A stretch of DNA of 64,000 bases from Paenibacillus sp. FSL R5-0912. Its GTDB lineage: Bacteria; Bacillota; Bacilli; Paenibacillales; Paenibacillaceae. Where the stretch lies: NCBI RefSeq assembly GCF_000758605.1, contig NZ_CP009282.1, positions 3,038,001 through 3,102,000 on the forward strand, given 5' to 3'. Shown piece after piece: positions 9,288-17,701 of the stretch. The position numbers were made by a program, and so were the translations under genes. Numbering within the stretch: position 1 is the first letter of the stretch; the number at the start of each line of letters is the position of its first letter. Under the pieces are notes generated by a model. It saw only the letters and a program-made list of their open reading frames with translations. It was not told the DNA's origin and did not search any database.

Positions 9288-10589
9288 ATGATTACGAGGA
9301 GAATTGGGATTTGGGGCAGCGCGATGCTGCTGCTGGTCACGATTGCCGGATGTGATGCCCGGAGCCGTACGGACGCCTCCCTTCTGTCCGGCGAAGCACC
9401 AGGAGGGCGTGAACCCGTCACGCTGCGTTACTCCAGCTATCTGCTGGATACAGCGCAGGCGGGCAAGGTGTATTTCGATGCGATTGCCGAATTTGAGAAG
9501 CTTCATCCCCAGATCCAGATCGAAGCAGACTTTATACAGAATAATAATTATACGGCAGGGATCAAGATCCGGCTGTTGGGCGGTGAGCCGATGGATGTGT
9601 TCGATACCTGGTCGCCCAGCCTGTTCGAGGAATTCCGTGGCCTGCGGACTGATATGTATCTGGACCTGACCGGGGCCGAGTTCCTCAAGGAATTCTATCC
9701 CAACTCGCTGCTGCCGGTTACGGTCGGCGGCCGCGTGTACGGTGCGCCGGAGGTAATGCACAGTGACGGGCTGCTCTACAACAAAACCTTGTTCGACTCT
9801 CTGGGGCTGGAGGTTCCGCGCACCTGGGACGAGTTCCTGGCGCTGTGCGTGAAGCTGAAGGGGGAAGGGCTTATTCCGGTGGCAATGGATGCCGAATGGT
9901 CGACGGCCCAGTTCTTCTGGGGGTCGATCATGTCGGATAACGGGGCCGATGCCGCCTGGACGAAGAAGCTGGAGAGCGGGGAGATCCGGACCCATGACCC
10001 GGTATTCGTGGATGCGATCCAGAAGCACCGTTACATTATTGACCGGGGGTTCGTGCCGCCGAACTGGAAGAGTCTGAAGCATGAGCAGGCCAAGGATCTG
10101 GTCGGCACAGGCCGCGCGGCCATGATTATTACCGGAACCTGGGACATCCCCAGCATCAAGGAGCGCAACCCTGGACAGGATATCCGGTTCATGATGGTGC
10201 CGGGCAGCGTGAAGACGGTGCCTAATATCAACGTCGGCACCTACCGGGTGATCAGCTCCCGGACAGAGCATCCGGAGGAGGCCAAGCAGTTCGTGGCATT
10301 CATGAACGGCAGAACCACACAGGAGAAGCTCGCCGCAGGCGCGCTGGCTGTGCCTTCCGTCATCTCGGCGCCGACGGACCGGACCGATTCGGTATCCTCC
10401 ATTGCAGCGGCGGTCACGCGGGAGGACGCCACGCTCTATTGGCCGCACACCGTATCCACAGAATCACTCCAGGTGAAGATTCAGGAGGGCGTGAATCAAT
10501 ATCTGGCCGGGCAGCCCCTGGAGACAGCCCTGGCCGATATCCAGCAAGCGATAGATGAGGCCGCGGCAAGGCGGCGGGAATCAAAGTGA
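9288..10589 (+). CDS. Second extracellular solute-binding lipoprotein in the CUT1 operon
   Basis: 433 aa. ATG start behind AAGGAGGAGGG. The signal peptide ends in the lipobox TIAGC. The rest is a family-1 sugar-binding protein (LDTAQAGKVYFDAIAEFEKL, then MDVFDTWSPS and AAMIITGTWDIPSI). It is clearly not a recent duplicate of the 6079 protein, because the two share only the fold pattern. Having a binding protein at each end of one permease pair suggests that the channel serves two ligands, or that one protein has a sensory role. Confidence 0.87.
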   Translation: MITRRIGIWGSAMLLLVTIAGCDARSRTDASLLSGEAPGGREPVTLRYSSYLLDTAQAGKVYFDAIAEFEKLHPQIQIEADFIQNNNYTAGIKIRLLGGEPMDVFDTWSPSLFEEFRGLRTDMYLDLTGAEFLKEFYPNSLLPVTVGGRVYGAPEVMHSDGLLYNKTLFDSLGLEVPRTWDEFLALCVKLKGEGLIPVAMDAEWSTAQFFWGSIMSDNGADAAWTKKLESGEIRTHDPVFVDAIQKHRYIIDRGFVPPNWKSLKHEQAKDLVGTGRAAMIITGTWDIPSIKERNPGQDIRFMMVPGSVKTVPNINVGTYRVISSRTEHPEEAKQFVAFMNGRTTQEKLAAGALAVPSVISAPTDRTDSVSSIAAAVTREDATLYWPHTVSTESLQVKIQEGVNQYLAGQPLETALADIQQAIDEAAARRRESK

Positions 10590-10668
10590 TCTGCAGCAGG
10601 AGATGGCGGATGCCTCTAGAATATAGTCAAAGAGGCAGTTAAATATGCAGTCTGAAGGGGTCTAACCA

Positions 10669-11787
10669 ATGGTTAACTACAGAACGGCAGCTCCGCACGA
10701 GCGAGAGGAATACATAGATTTAGCCAATCTTGCCTTCCGCTTTGATTTTGAAATTCTGATGCCCAAGGCTTATGACAAAAGTGTGGATTCATCTGCGATG
10801 CATAAGGTCGCAGTGGACGAGCAGGGCAGGCTGCGCGCACTAGTGGCTGTTTTTCCAGAGTCTCTTAAAGTATGTGAGGATACGCTGCGGACCGGCTATC
10901 TGGGTACCGTATCGGTCCATCCGCGTGCGCGCGGCGAAGGGCATATGAAAGCGCTTATGAACCTGTGGCTTGAAGAACTGCGGAGTACATGTGATATGGT
11001 TGTATTATATGGACAGCGGCAGAGATATGAGTACTTCGGCTTCACGCTTGGCGGTGTCAAGCTCAAATATACCGTGGCAGAGGCCAATGTGCGCCATGGC
11101 TTAAGAGGGGTGAATGACACCGGAATCTCCTTCAGCCCGCTGTTTGAGATGGAAGGAGGAGCAGAATTTGCGCATAACCTGAATACCTCGCGGCTTGCTT
11201 ATGTTGAGCGTAGCTTAGAGCAATTACCGCTGATTTTCAGCACCCTCTGTCAAGAGGCACTTGGCGTTCTGGATCAGGGTAAGCTGATCGGCTATCTGGT
11301 TGTCAACGAAGCGGGCGATGATATAGCTGAATTCGCGCTGGAGAAGGCGGATGATATTCTGCGGACGCTTAAGGCATACATGGCCTATAGCAGAGCAGGG
11401 AGAATAACGATGTACGCGCCAGAATATGACATCCCGCTGAATAAGGCTCTTGGCGGCATTGCGGAAGACATTGTGATCGAGAACTCGGATATGTATCATA
11501 TTCTGGATTTCGCCAATGTCCTGAAGGCTTATCTGACGCTGAAGTTCAGGACCACTGGTATTGTACCGGGAGAATTCTCCGCGGTGATGGACGGTCAGCC
11601 GGTTACGGCGCGGGTAGATGAAGATGGCGTGAGCGTTGAACGGACTGCCCAGCCGGGAGCGAGGGTTCTGGACAGGCTGCAGGCTCAGACACTTCTGCTT
11701 ACCCACCATGCCCGTTATATGGCAGTGGATGCGCCTCTAGGCTGGTTCCCGCTGCCTTTATTCTGGTACAAGATTGATAAATTCTGA
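10669..11787 (+). CDS. Eis-like GNAT acetyltransferase
   Basis: 372 aa, cytoplasmic. The N-terminal GNAT domain has the acetyl-CoA loop VSVHPRARGEGHMKALM (about residues 80-96) and ends in VLYGQRQRYEYFGF. A second degenerate GNAT half follows, then a C-terminal sterol-carrier-like domain (from about 290). This three-part layout is that of the Eis family, which acetylates amines. The substrate here is unknown. It begins 79 bp after the binding-protein gene and is probably not functionally part of the sugar operon. A bidirectional terminator follows. Confidence 0.85.
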   Translation: MVNYRTAAPHEREEYIDLANLAFRFDFEILMPKAYDKSVDSSAMHKVAVDEQGRLRALVAVFPESLKVCEDTLRTGYLGTVSVHPRARGEGHMKALMNLWLEELRSTCDMVVLYGQRQRYEYFGFTLGGVKLKYTVAEANVRHGLRGVNDTGISFSPLFEMEGGAEFAHNLNTSRLAYVERSLEQLPLIFSTLCQEALGVLDQGKLIGYLVVNEAGDDIAEFALEKADDILRTLKAYMAYSRAGRITMYAPEYDIPLNKALGGIAEDIVIENSDMYHILDFANVLKAYLTLKFRTTGIVPGEFSAVMDGQPVTARVDEDGVSVERTAQPGARVLDRLQAQTLLLTHHARYMAVDAPLGWFPLPLFWYKIDKF

Positions 11788-11812
11788 GTAATCCCGTGCC
11801 TTACAATAGAGC

Positions 11813-11848
11813 AACGCAAGCCTTCTACTCCGGGAGGCTTGCGTTTTT
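11813..11848. terminator. Bidirectional terminator between convergent genes
   Basis: An 11-bp stem (AACGCAAGCCT and its complement) is followed by a long T run on the plus strand. It serves the acetyltransferase gene and overlaps the last codons and stop of the convergent AraC gene. Confidence 0.8.
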
Positions 11849-12682
11849 TTTGGCGAATCTTCCAGGCGAGATTCCGGTAATCTTGGTGAAGCTGCGGATG
11901 AAATTGGCATAATCGCTGAAGCCGCATTGATAAGAGGCCTCGGTAATGCTAAGCCCTTCGCAGAGGTAAGCTTTGGCTAACGAAACCCGGCGGTCCAATA
12001 TATACGCACGGAGAGTTAAGCCCGTATGTTGTTTGAACTGGCGGCTAATATAGGTGCTATTCAAATGAAAGATACCGGCAAGCTGCTCAAGCGTGATGGT
12101 TTGCTCCAGATGGGCGTCAATATACTTCATAGTCTTGCGGACCAGCTCCGGCATGATATCGTCAGGTACAAAGCTTGCCTTATGAAACACCGTGTTGGTC
12201 AGCACCAATAATTGAGCGAGTGCACTGTTGGCGATAATATCTGATCCATACGCATCGGACGAGAGAGCTTTCTCCAGCTTGCCTGCCAAGCGTAGAAATT
12301 GCCGAAGCTGGGCTTCCTCAAGATGTACGATGTTGCCTTTTCCCTTCGGTCGATAGTCGAAGCACCAGGATAGAGGGGTTGCAGGTGTAGACAGGCGGTG
12401 CAGATATGATTTCTGGAGGTTAAGGGTAATCCGTTCATATTCGGATTCATCCTGGCTGAAGGAACGGTGCATCTCTTCCGGATTGATCACAAGCAGATCT
12501 CCGCGTTCCAGATGGTAACAGCTGTTCTCAATATAGAAATTGACATTGCCGCGCAGGAACAAGTACAGCTCGTAGGCTTCATGCTGGTGATAGAAGGTCC
12601 CCATATTATAGGTAGTCGTCCTGTGCAGGTAGAGAAAATCTTTATGGATGGGATCATACCGCAGCTCAAAAGGATCGTTCAT
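11825..12682 (-). CDS. AraC-family regulator with cupin sensor domain (paralogue 1)
   Basis: 285 aa from the ATG at 12682, chosen because GGAGG lies six bases upstream; a longer frame to 12730 has no ribosome site. The N-terminal cupin-like ligand pocket includes FYHQHEAYELYLFLRG and PEEMHR. The C-terminal double helix-turn-helix includes FHLNSTYISRQFKQHTGLTL and CGFSDYANFIRSFTKI. A paralogue of identical length lies at 14904-15761, and the two converge on the unassigned gene between them. It probably senses a sugar and controls the divergent gene at 12829. Confidence 0.88.
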   Translation of the reverse strand: MNDPFELRYDPIHKDFLYLHRTTTYNMGTFYHQHEAYELYLFLRGNVNFYIENSCYHLERGDLLVINPEEMHRSFSQDESEYERITLNLQKSYLHRLSTPATPLSWCFDYRPKGKGNIVHLEEAQLRQFLRLAGKLEKALSSDAYGSDIIANSALAQLLVLTNTVFHKASFVPDDIMPELVRKTMKYIDAHLEQTITLEQLAGIFHLNSTYISRQFKQHTGLTLRAYILDRRVSLAKAYLCEGLSITEASYQCGFSDYANFIRSFTKITGISPGRFAKKNASLPE

Positions 12683-12703
12683 CGGTAACCTCCAGGTCAT
12701 TTG

Positions 12704-12719
12704 GCGCAATACATTGCGC
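12704..12719. promoter_or_regulatory. 16-bp palindrome, candidate AraC operator
   Basis: GCGCAATACATTGCGC is a near-perfect dyad (7-bp arms, 2-bp spacer) just upstream of the ribosome site of paralogue 1. The half-site GCGCAAT recurs at 15806-15812, upstream of paralogue 2, where the second arm is degenerate. This suggests autoregulation or cross-regulation. Confidence 0.5.
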
Positions 12720-12763
12720 GGTATTCGCAAGGATTCTTCTCTGGAACTACTTTAAAATGTCCT

Positions 12764-12783
12764 TATCCTAGCATGTCAGGATA
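12764..12783. promoter_or_regulatory. Inverted repeat in the divergent promoter region
   Basis: TATCCT and AGGATA are separated by 8 bp in the 146-bp divergent region between the AraC gene and the unassigned gene at 12829. It is a possible operator for one of the flanking regulators; no promoter hexamers are clear. Confidence 0.3.
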
Positions 12784-12788
12784 TGATT

Positions 12789-12802
12789 TGCAAACGTTTT
12801 TA
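12789..12802. promoter_or_regulatory. Weak cre-like site
   Basis: TGCAAACGTTTTTA matches the CcpA cre consensus TGWAARCGYTWNCW at 12 of 14 positions and has a perfect AAACGTTT centre. It lies 27 bp upstream of the next start. Confidence 0.3.
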
Positions 12803-12828
12803 TTGTACACACCAGATTGGAGGACCGG

Positions 12829-14832
12829 ATGATGGAACTAATCGTAACTGCAAGAAGCAAGCATCAGGAAGATACCGGATATACCGGATTGAACGGGCAG
12901 GGACTACATGCGTCCGTAGAGATAACAGGGGGTACAGGCAGCGCGAGGCAGCCTTTTCAGGCCTGTGTGCGAATCACGAATCTTAACAGTGCAGCGTGGT
13001 CGGGAGTCATTCATGTGGAGCTGCCGTTTGCCAAGACGGACCCGCGTTTTTTTCTTCCCGCTTTTATGTATGGCCGCAACCGCGGGGAGGCTCCGCAGAA
13101 TGTTCCAAACGAGTTCCCGAGATTGAGAGAAGGCGAGCCTTCACGTCCATCATCTCCCTGGTGGATGGTACGAAGCGACCGATTGTCGCATCCTGCGGCA
13201 CTGGTATATGACAACGGCAGGGTGTTCGGCCTGTGTGCCAGTCCGTACTTTATAAGCCGGGCTGGAGTGAAGTCTCAATGGAAGCCTGAGCTTGAGGGTG
13301 AGTTCTACCAGTATGGCGGCTTCACCTGCACGCTTGCCAAGGGAACGGTCGGGTATACTCTCGGGTATGAGAATGCTCCGCTCCTATTCATCAAATCACG
13401 TCTTGTGAAGGAACGGGCACGGCTTGCGGAGAACTGCTTTGAACTGAAGGCCTCAGAGTCTGTAGAGTTCACGTTGGATTTGTACGAGTACAAGGCTGAG
13501 TCTGAGCTGGGCATCAATGCGGTGCTGGAAGACATCTATTCCCGCTATCATCAGCCTCCAAGACCGGGCAGTGATATCCGGAGCGCTGCGGCCGACCTGT
13601 CGAAGGCGATCTATCAATATGCGTGGCTGCCTGAGGACCGGAGCTACACAACCTTTGTCTATGAGGACAAGGAGACAGGCGGGTACAGGTATAATAAAAT
13701 CATCTCGATCAGCTGGACAGACGGTCTGAGTGTAGCCACTCCAATGCTGATGGCTGCCCTGCGGCTGGAGGATGAACCCATGCGCGAGCAGGCGCTATCC
13801 TGCATTGAGAATATCATCGAGAACTCCATGAACCCGGCATCCGGCCTTCCTTATGAGGCCTATCAGGACGGGAAATGGAGCATTAACGGCTGGTGGTTTG
13901 ACGGAATGCGCACTCCGGGACATTCTGCATATCTGTGCGGACAGGCCTTATTCTATATTATGAAGGCCTATGAATACGAGAAACGGCTCAAACATGTCAT
14001 CCACGAGGAGTGGGTGGACTTCGTGCGGAAGGTTCTCCCTGTACTGGAGAGAAGCCGGAATTCGGACGATGAATACCCTACGATTCTCTCTGAGAGAACC
14101 GGTGCCGGGCTTGAATATGATTCCTTCAGCGGAACCTGGATCATGGCTGCAATTGCCTACTATAGCTGGCTAACCGGAAACCGGTCGCATCTGGACAGCC
14201 TGAAACGCAGTGAGCGGCATTATTATGAGACCTATGTGATACGGATGGAATGTTATGGTGCGCCGCTTGATGCGGATAAGGCGGTAGACTCTGAAGGGAT
14301 TCTCGCGTACATCAGGGCGGTCAGATATCTGCACGCCCTCACAGGGGATGAGCTGTATCTTGATCATATGAGAGATGCGATTGCTTACGAGTTCACCTTC
14401 AAATTCGCGTACAATTCTCCGGTTAAGGTGCCGCCGCTGAGCACGGTGGGGTGGTCCAGCTGCGGGGGAAGCGTGACCTCCGTCGCCAACCCGCATATCC
14501 ATCCCATGTCGAGCAGCGTGGTGGATGAGCTGTATTACTACGTACAGCAGCGCGATGATCCTTACGTCCGGCAGCGGATGCTGGATACCGTCGGCTGGGG
14601 CTGCCAGACCTATAACCGGTATGACCGGGAATATGACCATGGCTTGACGGGCTGGATGTCCGAGAGATTTTGTCATTCCGAGGGGCTGTTAACGGAGACT
14701 TACAGTGACGGTTCTCCGGCAAGCACCTGGTTCTGTCTGATGCCATGGGCCAGCAGCAGTATTATTGAAGGTCTGGTTGGCGATTACTGGGAAGCAGGCG
14801 ACAAGAAAAGCCGCTATATAAGATGCACCTAA
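12829..14832 (+). CDS. Large cytoplasmic protein, probable alpha/alpha-toroid glycosidase-like enzyme
   Basis: 667 aa from ATG 12829 (ATG 12832 is equally possible); GGAGG lies five bases upstream. There is no signal peptide. The first ~220 residues look beta-rich (LHASVEITGG, WSGVIHVELPFAKTDPRF). The rest is rich in paired helices with aromatic/acidic motifs (WLPEDRSYTTFVYEDKE, WWFDGMRTPGHSAYLCG, GLEYDSFSGTW, VGWSSCGGSVTSVANPHIHP), as in six-hairpin glycosidases and polysaccharide lyase-like toroids. I cannot name a family. Its position between two paralogous AraC genes, and the lack of export, suggest it processes an imported oligosaccharide. Confidence 0.7.
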   Translation: MMELIVTARSKHQEDTGYTGLNGQGLHASVEITGGTGSARQPFQACVRITNLNSAAWSGVIHVELPFAKTDPRFFLPAFMYGRNRGEAPQNVPNEFPRLREGEPSRPSSPWWMVRSDRLSHPAALVYDNGRVFGLCASPYFISRAGVKSQWKPELEGEFYQYGGFTCTLAKGTVGYTLGYENAPLLFIKSRLVKERARLAENCFELKASESVEFTLDLYEYKAESELGINAVLEDIYSRYHQPPRPGSDIRSAAADLSKAIYQYAWLPEDRSYTTFVYEDKETGGYRYNKIISISWTDGLSVATPMLMAALRLEDEPMREQALSCIENIIENSMNPASGLPYEAYQDGKWSINGWWFDGMRTPGHSAYLCGQALFYIMKAYEYEKRLKHVIHEEWVDFVRKVLPVLERSRNSDDEYPTILSERTGAGLEYDSFSGTWIMAAIAYYSWLTGNRSHLDSLKRSERHYYETYVIRMECYGAPLDADKAVDSEGILAYIRAVRYLHALTGDELYLDHMRDAIAYEFTFKFAYNSPVKVPPLSTVGWSSCGGSVTSVANPHIHPMSSSVVDELYYYVQQRDDPYVRQRMLDTVGWGCQTYNRYDREYDHGLTGWMSERFCHSEGLLTETYSDGSPASTWFCLMPWASSSIIEGLVGDYWEAGDKKSRYIRCT

Positions 14833-14833
14833 G

Positions 14834-14866
14834 TTTTGTTTATTTCTTTAGTGCTTTTTATATAGT
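14834..14866 (-). repeat. 33-bp repeat immediately after a stop codon, copy 1
   Basis: The minus strand of this segment shares an uninterrupted run of 23 bases (beginning AAGCACTAAAGAAATAAACA) with 40585-40617, and about 30 of 33 overall. Copy 1 begins 2 bp after a stop codon and copy 2 begins 13 bp after one, both after plus-strand genes. Confidence 0.6.
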
Positions 14867-14903
14867 TGTCCTCTTCGTCTGTAACGCAAGGCGCCCCGTT
14901 CAC

Positions 14904-15761
14904 TCAGGCCTGTTCACTGGCTTTGTATTTGCCGGGCGGCATGCCCACTATTTTTTTGAAGCTTCTGATGAAGTTGGCATAGTCGCTGAAGCCCGACAGC
15001 TCGCAGGCTTCAGCGACACTTTTCCCGGCGGTAAGATGGCTCATGGACAGGGAGATGCGCTTGCCCACAATGTAAGAGCGGATGGTAAGTCCGGTATGCT
15101 CCCTGAATAGCTGGCTTATATATTTGCCGCTGTAATGAAACGCCTGCTCTAGCTGTGCGGACGAGATAGACTCTAGCAGATGCTCCTCAATGTACGTCAT
15201 GGTCCGCCTGACCAGCTCCGGCATGAGATTGTCCGAGGGGGACGTAGATGATTGATAGAGGGTGTTAATGAACACAAGCAGCCGGGTAGCGTAGGCCTCT
15301 GCTAGTAGATCCTGTCCATAAGCCTCTGAGTGGAGGCAGACGATCAATTGGTCAGCCAGCCTGGAGTAGAAGGCACATTGGTCCCGGGAGAGCCGGGTCA
15401 GATTGTTCTGCCCGAAGGGATGGGCATCGAAGCAGGATAGCAGATTAGAGCGCGGGCTGGAGAGTCGCTGCAAGGTAGACCTCTTGATGTTCAGCCCGAT
15501 CCGTTCGTACATTTGATTGTCGGTACAGACACACCGGTGCATTTCACTGGGGCTGATGATGAACATGTCGCCGGGGGCCAGCTTGTAGCAGGACTGCTCC
15601 AGATACATGTAGGCATTGCCTCTCAGGAACAGATAGATTTCGTAGGCATCGTGGTGGTGATACGGCATGGCCGGGTTAAGAAGCTCGGTTGTGGTTGTTC
15701 TATGGAAGCATATCATCTCATCCGGGATGGGGGTGAAAATATAGTTAGTGTTCTGATCCAT
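14904..15761 (-). CDS. AraC-family regulator with cupin sensor domain (paralogue 2)
   Basis: 285 aa from the ATG at 15761; AAAGGA lies nine bases upstream. An in-frame ATG at 15770 abuts the ribosome site and is unlikely to be used. The cupin region has MPYHHHDAYEIYLFLRG and PSEMHR; the DNA-binding part has FHYSGKYISQLFREHTGLTI and SGFSDYANFIRSFKKIVG. It aligns along its whole length with the protein of 11825-12682. It is divergent from the xylanase gene at 16011, its most likely target. Confidence 0.88.
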   Translation of the reverse strand: MDQNTNYIFTPIPDEMICFHRTTTTELLNPAMPYHHHDAYEIYLFLRGNAYMYLEQSCYKLAPGDMFIISPSEMHRCVCTDNQMYERIGLNIKRSTLQRLSSPRSNLLSCFDAHPFGQNNLTRLSRDQCAFYSRLADQLIVCLHSEAYGQDLLAEAYATRLLVFINTLYQSSTSPSDNLMPELVRRTMTYIEEHLLESISSAQLEQAFHYSGKYISQLFREHTGLTIRSYIVGKRISLSMSHLTAGKSVAEACELSGFSDYANFIRSFKKIVGMPPGKYKASEQA

Positions 15762-15854
15762 AACATTCATTCCTTTTATTACACAATTTGGTATTATCGG
15801 CATCCGCGCAATATATGTTCGTTGATCTGCAAGGATTAACCTGTAAATATTTAT

Positions 15855-15882
15855 TATAATACAGGAAAAGGAAGCGCTTGCA
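15855..15882 (+). promoter_or_regulatory. Candidate -10 box and cre-like site upstream of xynC
   Basis: TATAAT at 15855-15860 is followed nine bases later by AGGAAGCGCTTGCA (15869-15882), which contains the perfect AAGCGCTT core of a CcpA site and matches the cre consensus at 12 of 14 positions. A cre just downstream of the -10 would give carbon catabolite repression by blocking initiation. No good -35 is visible. Confidence 0.4.
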
Positions 15883-16010
15883 AGTGCTGCTAGAAGCATG
15901 GACAAGCAGGGTGGAAGGTACCGCTGCCGCTTCAACCACACAGGAGGTGACCAGAGCAGGGTTTCCGAGAAATGATCCGAGCAGAAATTATACGATGAGG
16001 AGATGAGTCC

Positions 16011-17363
16011 ATGATATCAAAGTTTAAAAAATCACTGTGTACTATATTGGCATCTGTAACACTGCTATCGGCAATGATGGTACCCGCACCGCCTAAAGCT
16101 TCAGCAGCAAGCGATGTGACCGTTAATTTGTCAGCCCAGAAGCAGGTCATTCGCGGCTTCGGAGGAATCAACCACCCTGCCTGGATCGGGGATCTGACGG
16201 CCGCGCAGCGGGAGACCGCCTTCGGCAACGGCGCGAACCAGCTTGGGTTCTCTATTCTGAGAATCTATGTAGACGATAATAAGAATAACTGGTATAAGGA
16301 ATTAGACACGGCTAAGGCAGCCATCGCCAAGGGAGCCATTGTGTTTGCTTCGCCATGGAATCCGCCGAGCAGCATGACCGAGACCTTCAACCACAACGGG
16401 AATACCTCAGCCAAGCGTCTCAGATATGACAAGTACGGCGCATACGCCCAGCATCTGAATGATTTCGTGACGTACATGAAGAATAACGGGGTTGACCTGT
16501 ACGCGATTTCTGTGCAGAATGAACCGGACTATGCCGAGACCTGGACCTGGTGGACACCTGCCGAAATGCTTAACTTTATGAAAAATTATGCCGGTTCCAT
16601 TAACTGCCGGGTCATTGCTCCCGAGTCCTTTCAATATCTGAAAAATATGTCCGACCCGATTCTGAATGATTCCCAGGCGCTGGCCAATATGGATATTCTG
16701 GGGGCACACACGTATGGCACTTCGTTTAACAACTTTGCGTATCCACTCTTCAAGCAGAAGGGTGCAGGCAAAGAACTGTGGATGACGGAGGTCTACTACC
16801 CGAACAGCAATAATAACTCCGCCAACCTGTGGCCTGAAGCGCTGGAAGTAGCATACCATATGCATAATGCGATGGTAGAAGGGGATTTCCAGGCTTATGT
16901 ATGGTGGTATATCCGCCGCCAATACAGCCCAATGAATGAGGACGGCTCCATCAGCAAGCGCGGAGACAGCATGGCTCAGTTCTCCAAGTTCATCCGTCCG
17001 GGATATGTAAGAGTTGATGCTACGAAGAACCCTAATACCAATGTCTATGTCTCGGCCTACAAAGGAAACAACAAAGCGGTCATCGTGGCTATTAATAAAA
17101 GTACTTCGGCTGTAAGCCAGAAGTTTGTCCTGCAGAATGGCACAGCCTCAAGCGTGTCCACCTGGATCACGGACGCCAGCCGCAAGGTAGCCGCCGGGTC
17201 CTCCATTAATGTGTCGAACGGTTCATTTACCGCCCAGCTTCCGGCCCTGAGTGTGACAACCTTTGTCGCTTCCATCGGGGGCAGCAAGGCTACAGTAACG
17301 GATACTACTTATGAGGCCGACGCCGAAGCCGGCACCGACACTACCTTGATCGTTGCAGAATAG
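16011..17363 (+). CDS. xynC: Secreted GH30_8 glucuronoxylan endo-xylanase (XynC type)
   Basis: 450 aa with a Sec signal peptide ending near KASAAS. The enzyme cuts beta-1,4-xylan at positions set by glucuronic acid side chains. The barrel has the acid/base Glu171 in SVQNEPDYA and nucleophile Glu260 in WMTEVYYP; HPAWIGDLT and SPWNPPSSM are typical of this subfamily. A C-terminal beta-sandwich follows (to about residue 423). B. subtilis XynC has about 422 residues. The extra tail here (GGSKATVTDTTYEADAEAGT) resembles the linker and first strand of a CBM6 that is then lost. ATG start behind GAGGAG. A terminator follows. Confidence 0.92.
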   Translation: MISKFKKSLCTILASVTLLSAMMVPAPPKASAASDVTVNLSAQKQVIRGFGGINHPAWIGDLTAAQRETAFGNGANQLGFSILRIYVDDNKNNWYKELDTAKAAIAKGAIVFASPWNPPSSMTETFNHNGNTSAKRLRYDKYGAYAQHLNDFVTYMKNNGVDLYAISVQNEPDYAETWTWWTPAEMLNFMKNYAGSINCRVIAPESFQYLKNMSDPILNDSQALANMDILGAHTYGTSFNNFAYPLFKQKGAGKELWMTEVYYPNSNNNSANLWPEALEVAYHMHNAMVEGDFQAYVWWYIRRQYSPMNEDGSISKRGDSMAQFSKFIRPGYVRVDATKNPNTNVYVSAYKGNNKAVIVAINKSTSAVSQKFVLQNGTASSVSTWITDASRKVAAGSSINVSNGSFTAQLPALSVTTFVASIGGSKATVTDTTYEADAEAGTDTTLIVAE

Positions 17364-17401
17364 AAGCCACTCACTCCAGTTTCCATAGGCAACCCTATCC
17401 T

Positions 17402-17450
17402 GGTCTGTAAACAGCAGCTTGTACAGTGCGTTTACGGGCCGGGATTTTTT
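17402..17450 (+). terminator. Terminator after xynC
   Basis: GGTCTGTAAAC pairs with GTTTACGGGCC (11 bp with two G-U pairs) and is followed by GGGATTTTTT. The repeat copy at 17451 begins directly after the T run. Confidence 0.65.
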
Positions 17451-17545
17451 GAAATATAAGAATTTATATGTTGCACACGATAACTTATCCTTCTATTTCT
17501 CGCTGAAACGAATACCGTCCTTTTATAAGGACGGTATTCGTTTCC
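17451..17545 (+). repeat. Interspersed repeat, copy 2 with perfect 18-bp hairpin
   Basis: Same element as 1971-2062. Here it ends in a perfect inverted repeat with 18-bp arms (17505-17522 and 17527-17544; GAAACGAATACCGTCCTT and its complement) around TTAT. Apart from this element, the terminator and the cre site, the 338-bp gap before the giant xylanase holds no gene. Confidence 0.75.
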
Positions 17546-17667
17546 ACTTGCATCCAAGTTCGTTTCGTTAAAAATCAAAGTATTTTAGTGTTATTTTAAA
17601 ATGAATCGTGCATCAGTCTCATACAAAATCTAATTTCGAATTGTTAAGCTATAACCATGCAATTTGA

Positions 17668-17681
17668 TGTAAGCGTATACA
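17668..17681 (+). promoter_or_regulatory. CcpA cre site before the giant xylanase
   Basis: TGTAAGCGTATACA matches the cre consensus TGWAARCGYTWNCW at 13 of 14 positions and lies only a few bases upstream of the AAAGGAGG ribosome site, so bound CcpA would act as a roadblock. This predicts glucose repression of the cell-surface xylanase. Confidence 0.6.
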
Positions 17682-17701
17682 AAAAAGGAGGAACACGCGG
17701 A

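Noticed and set aside
9249..10448. 399-codon frame antisense to the second binding-protein gene
   Set aside because: It is a shadow of codon bias in the opposite strand; no ribosome site, no domain, and it covers a clear gene.
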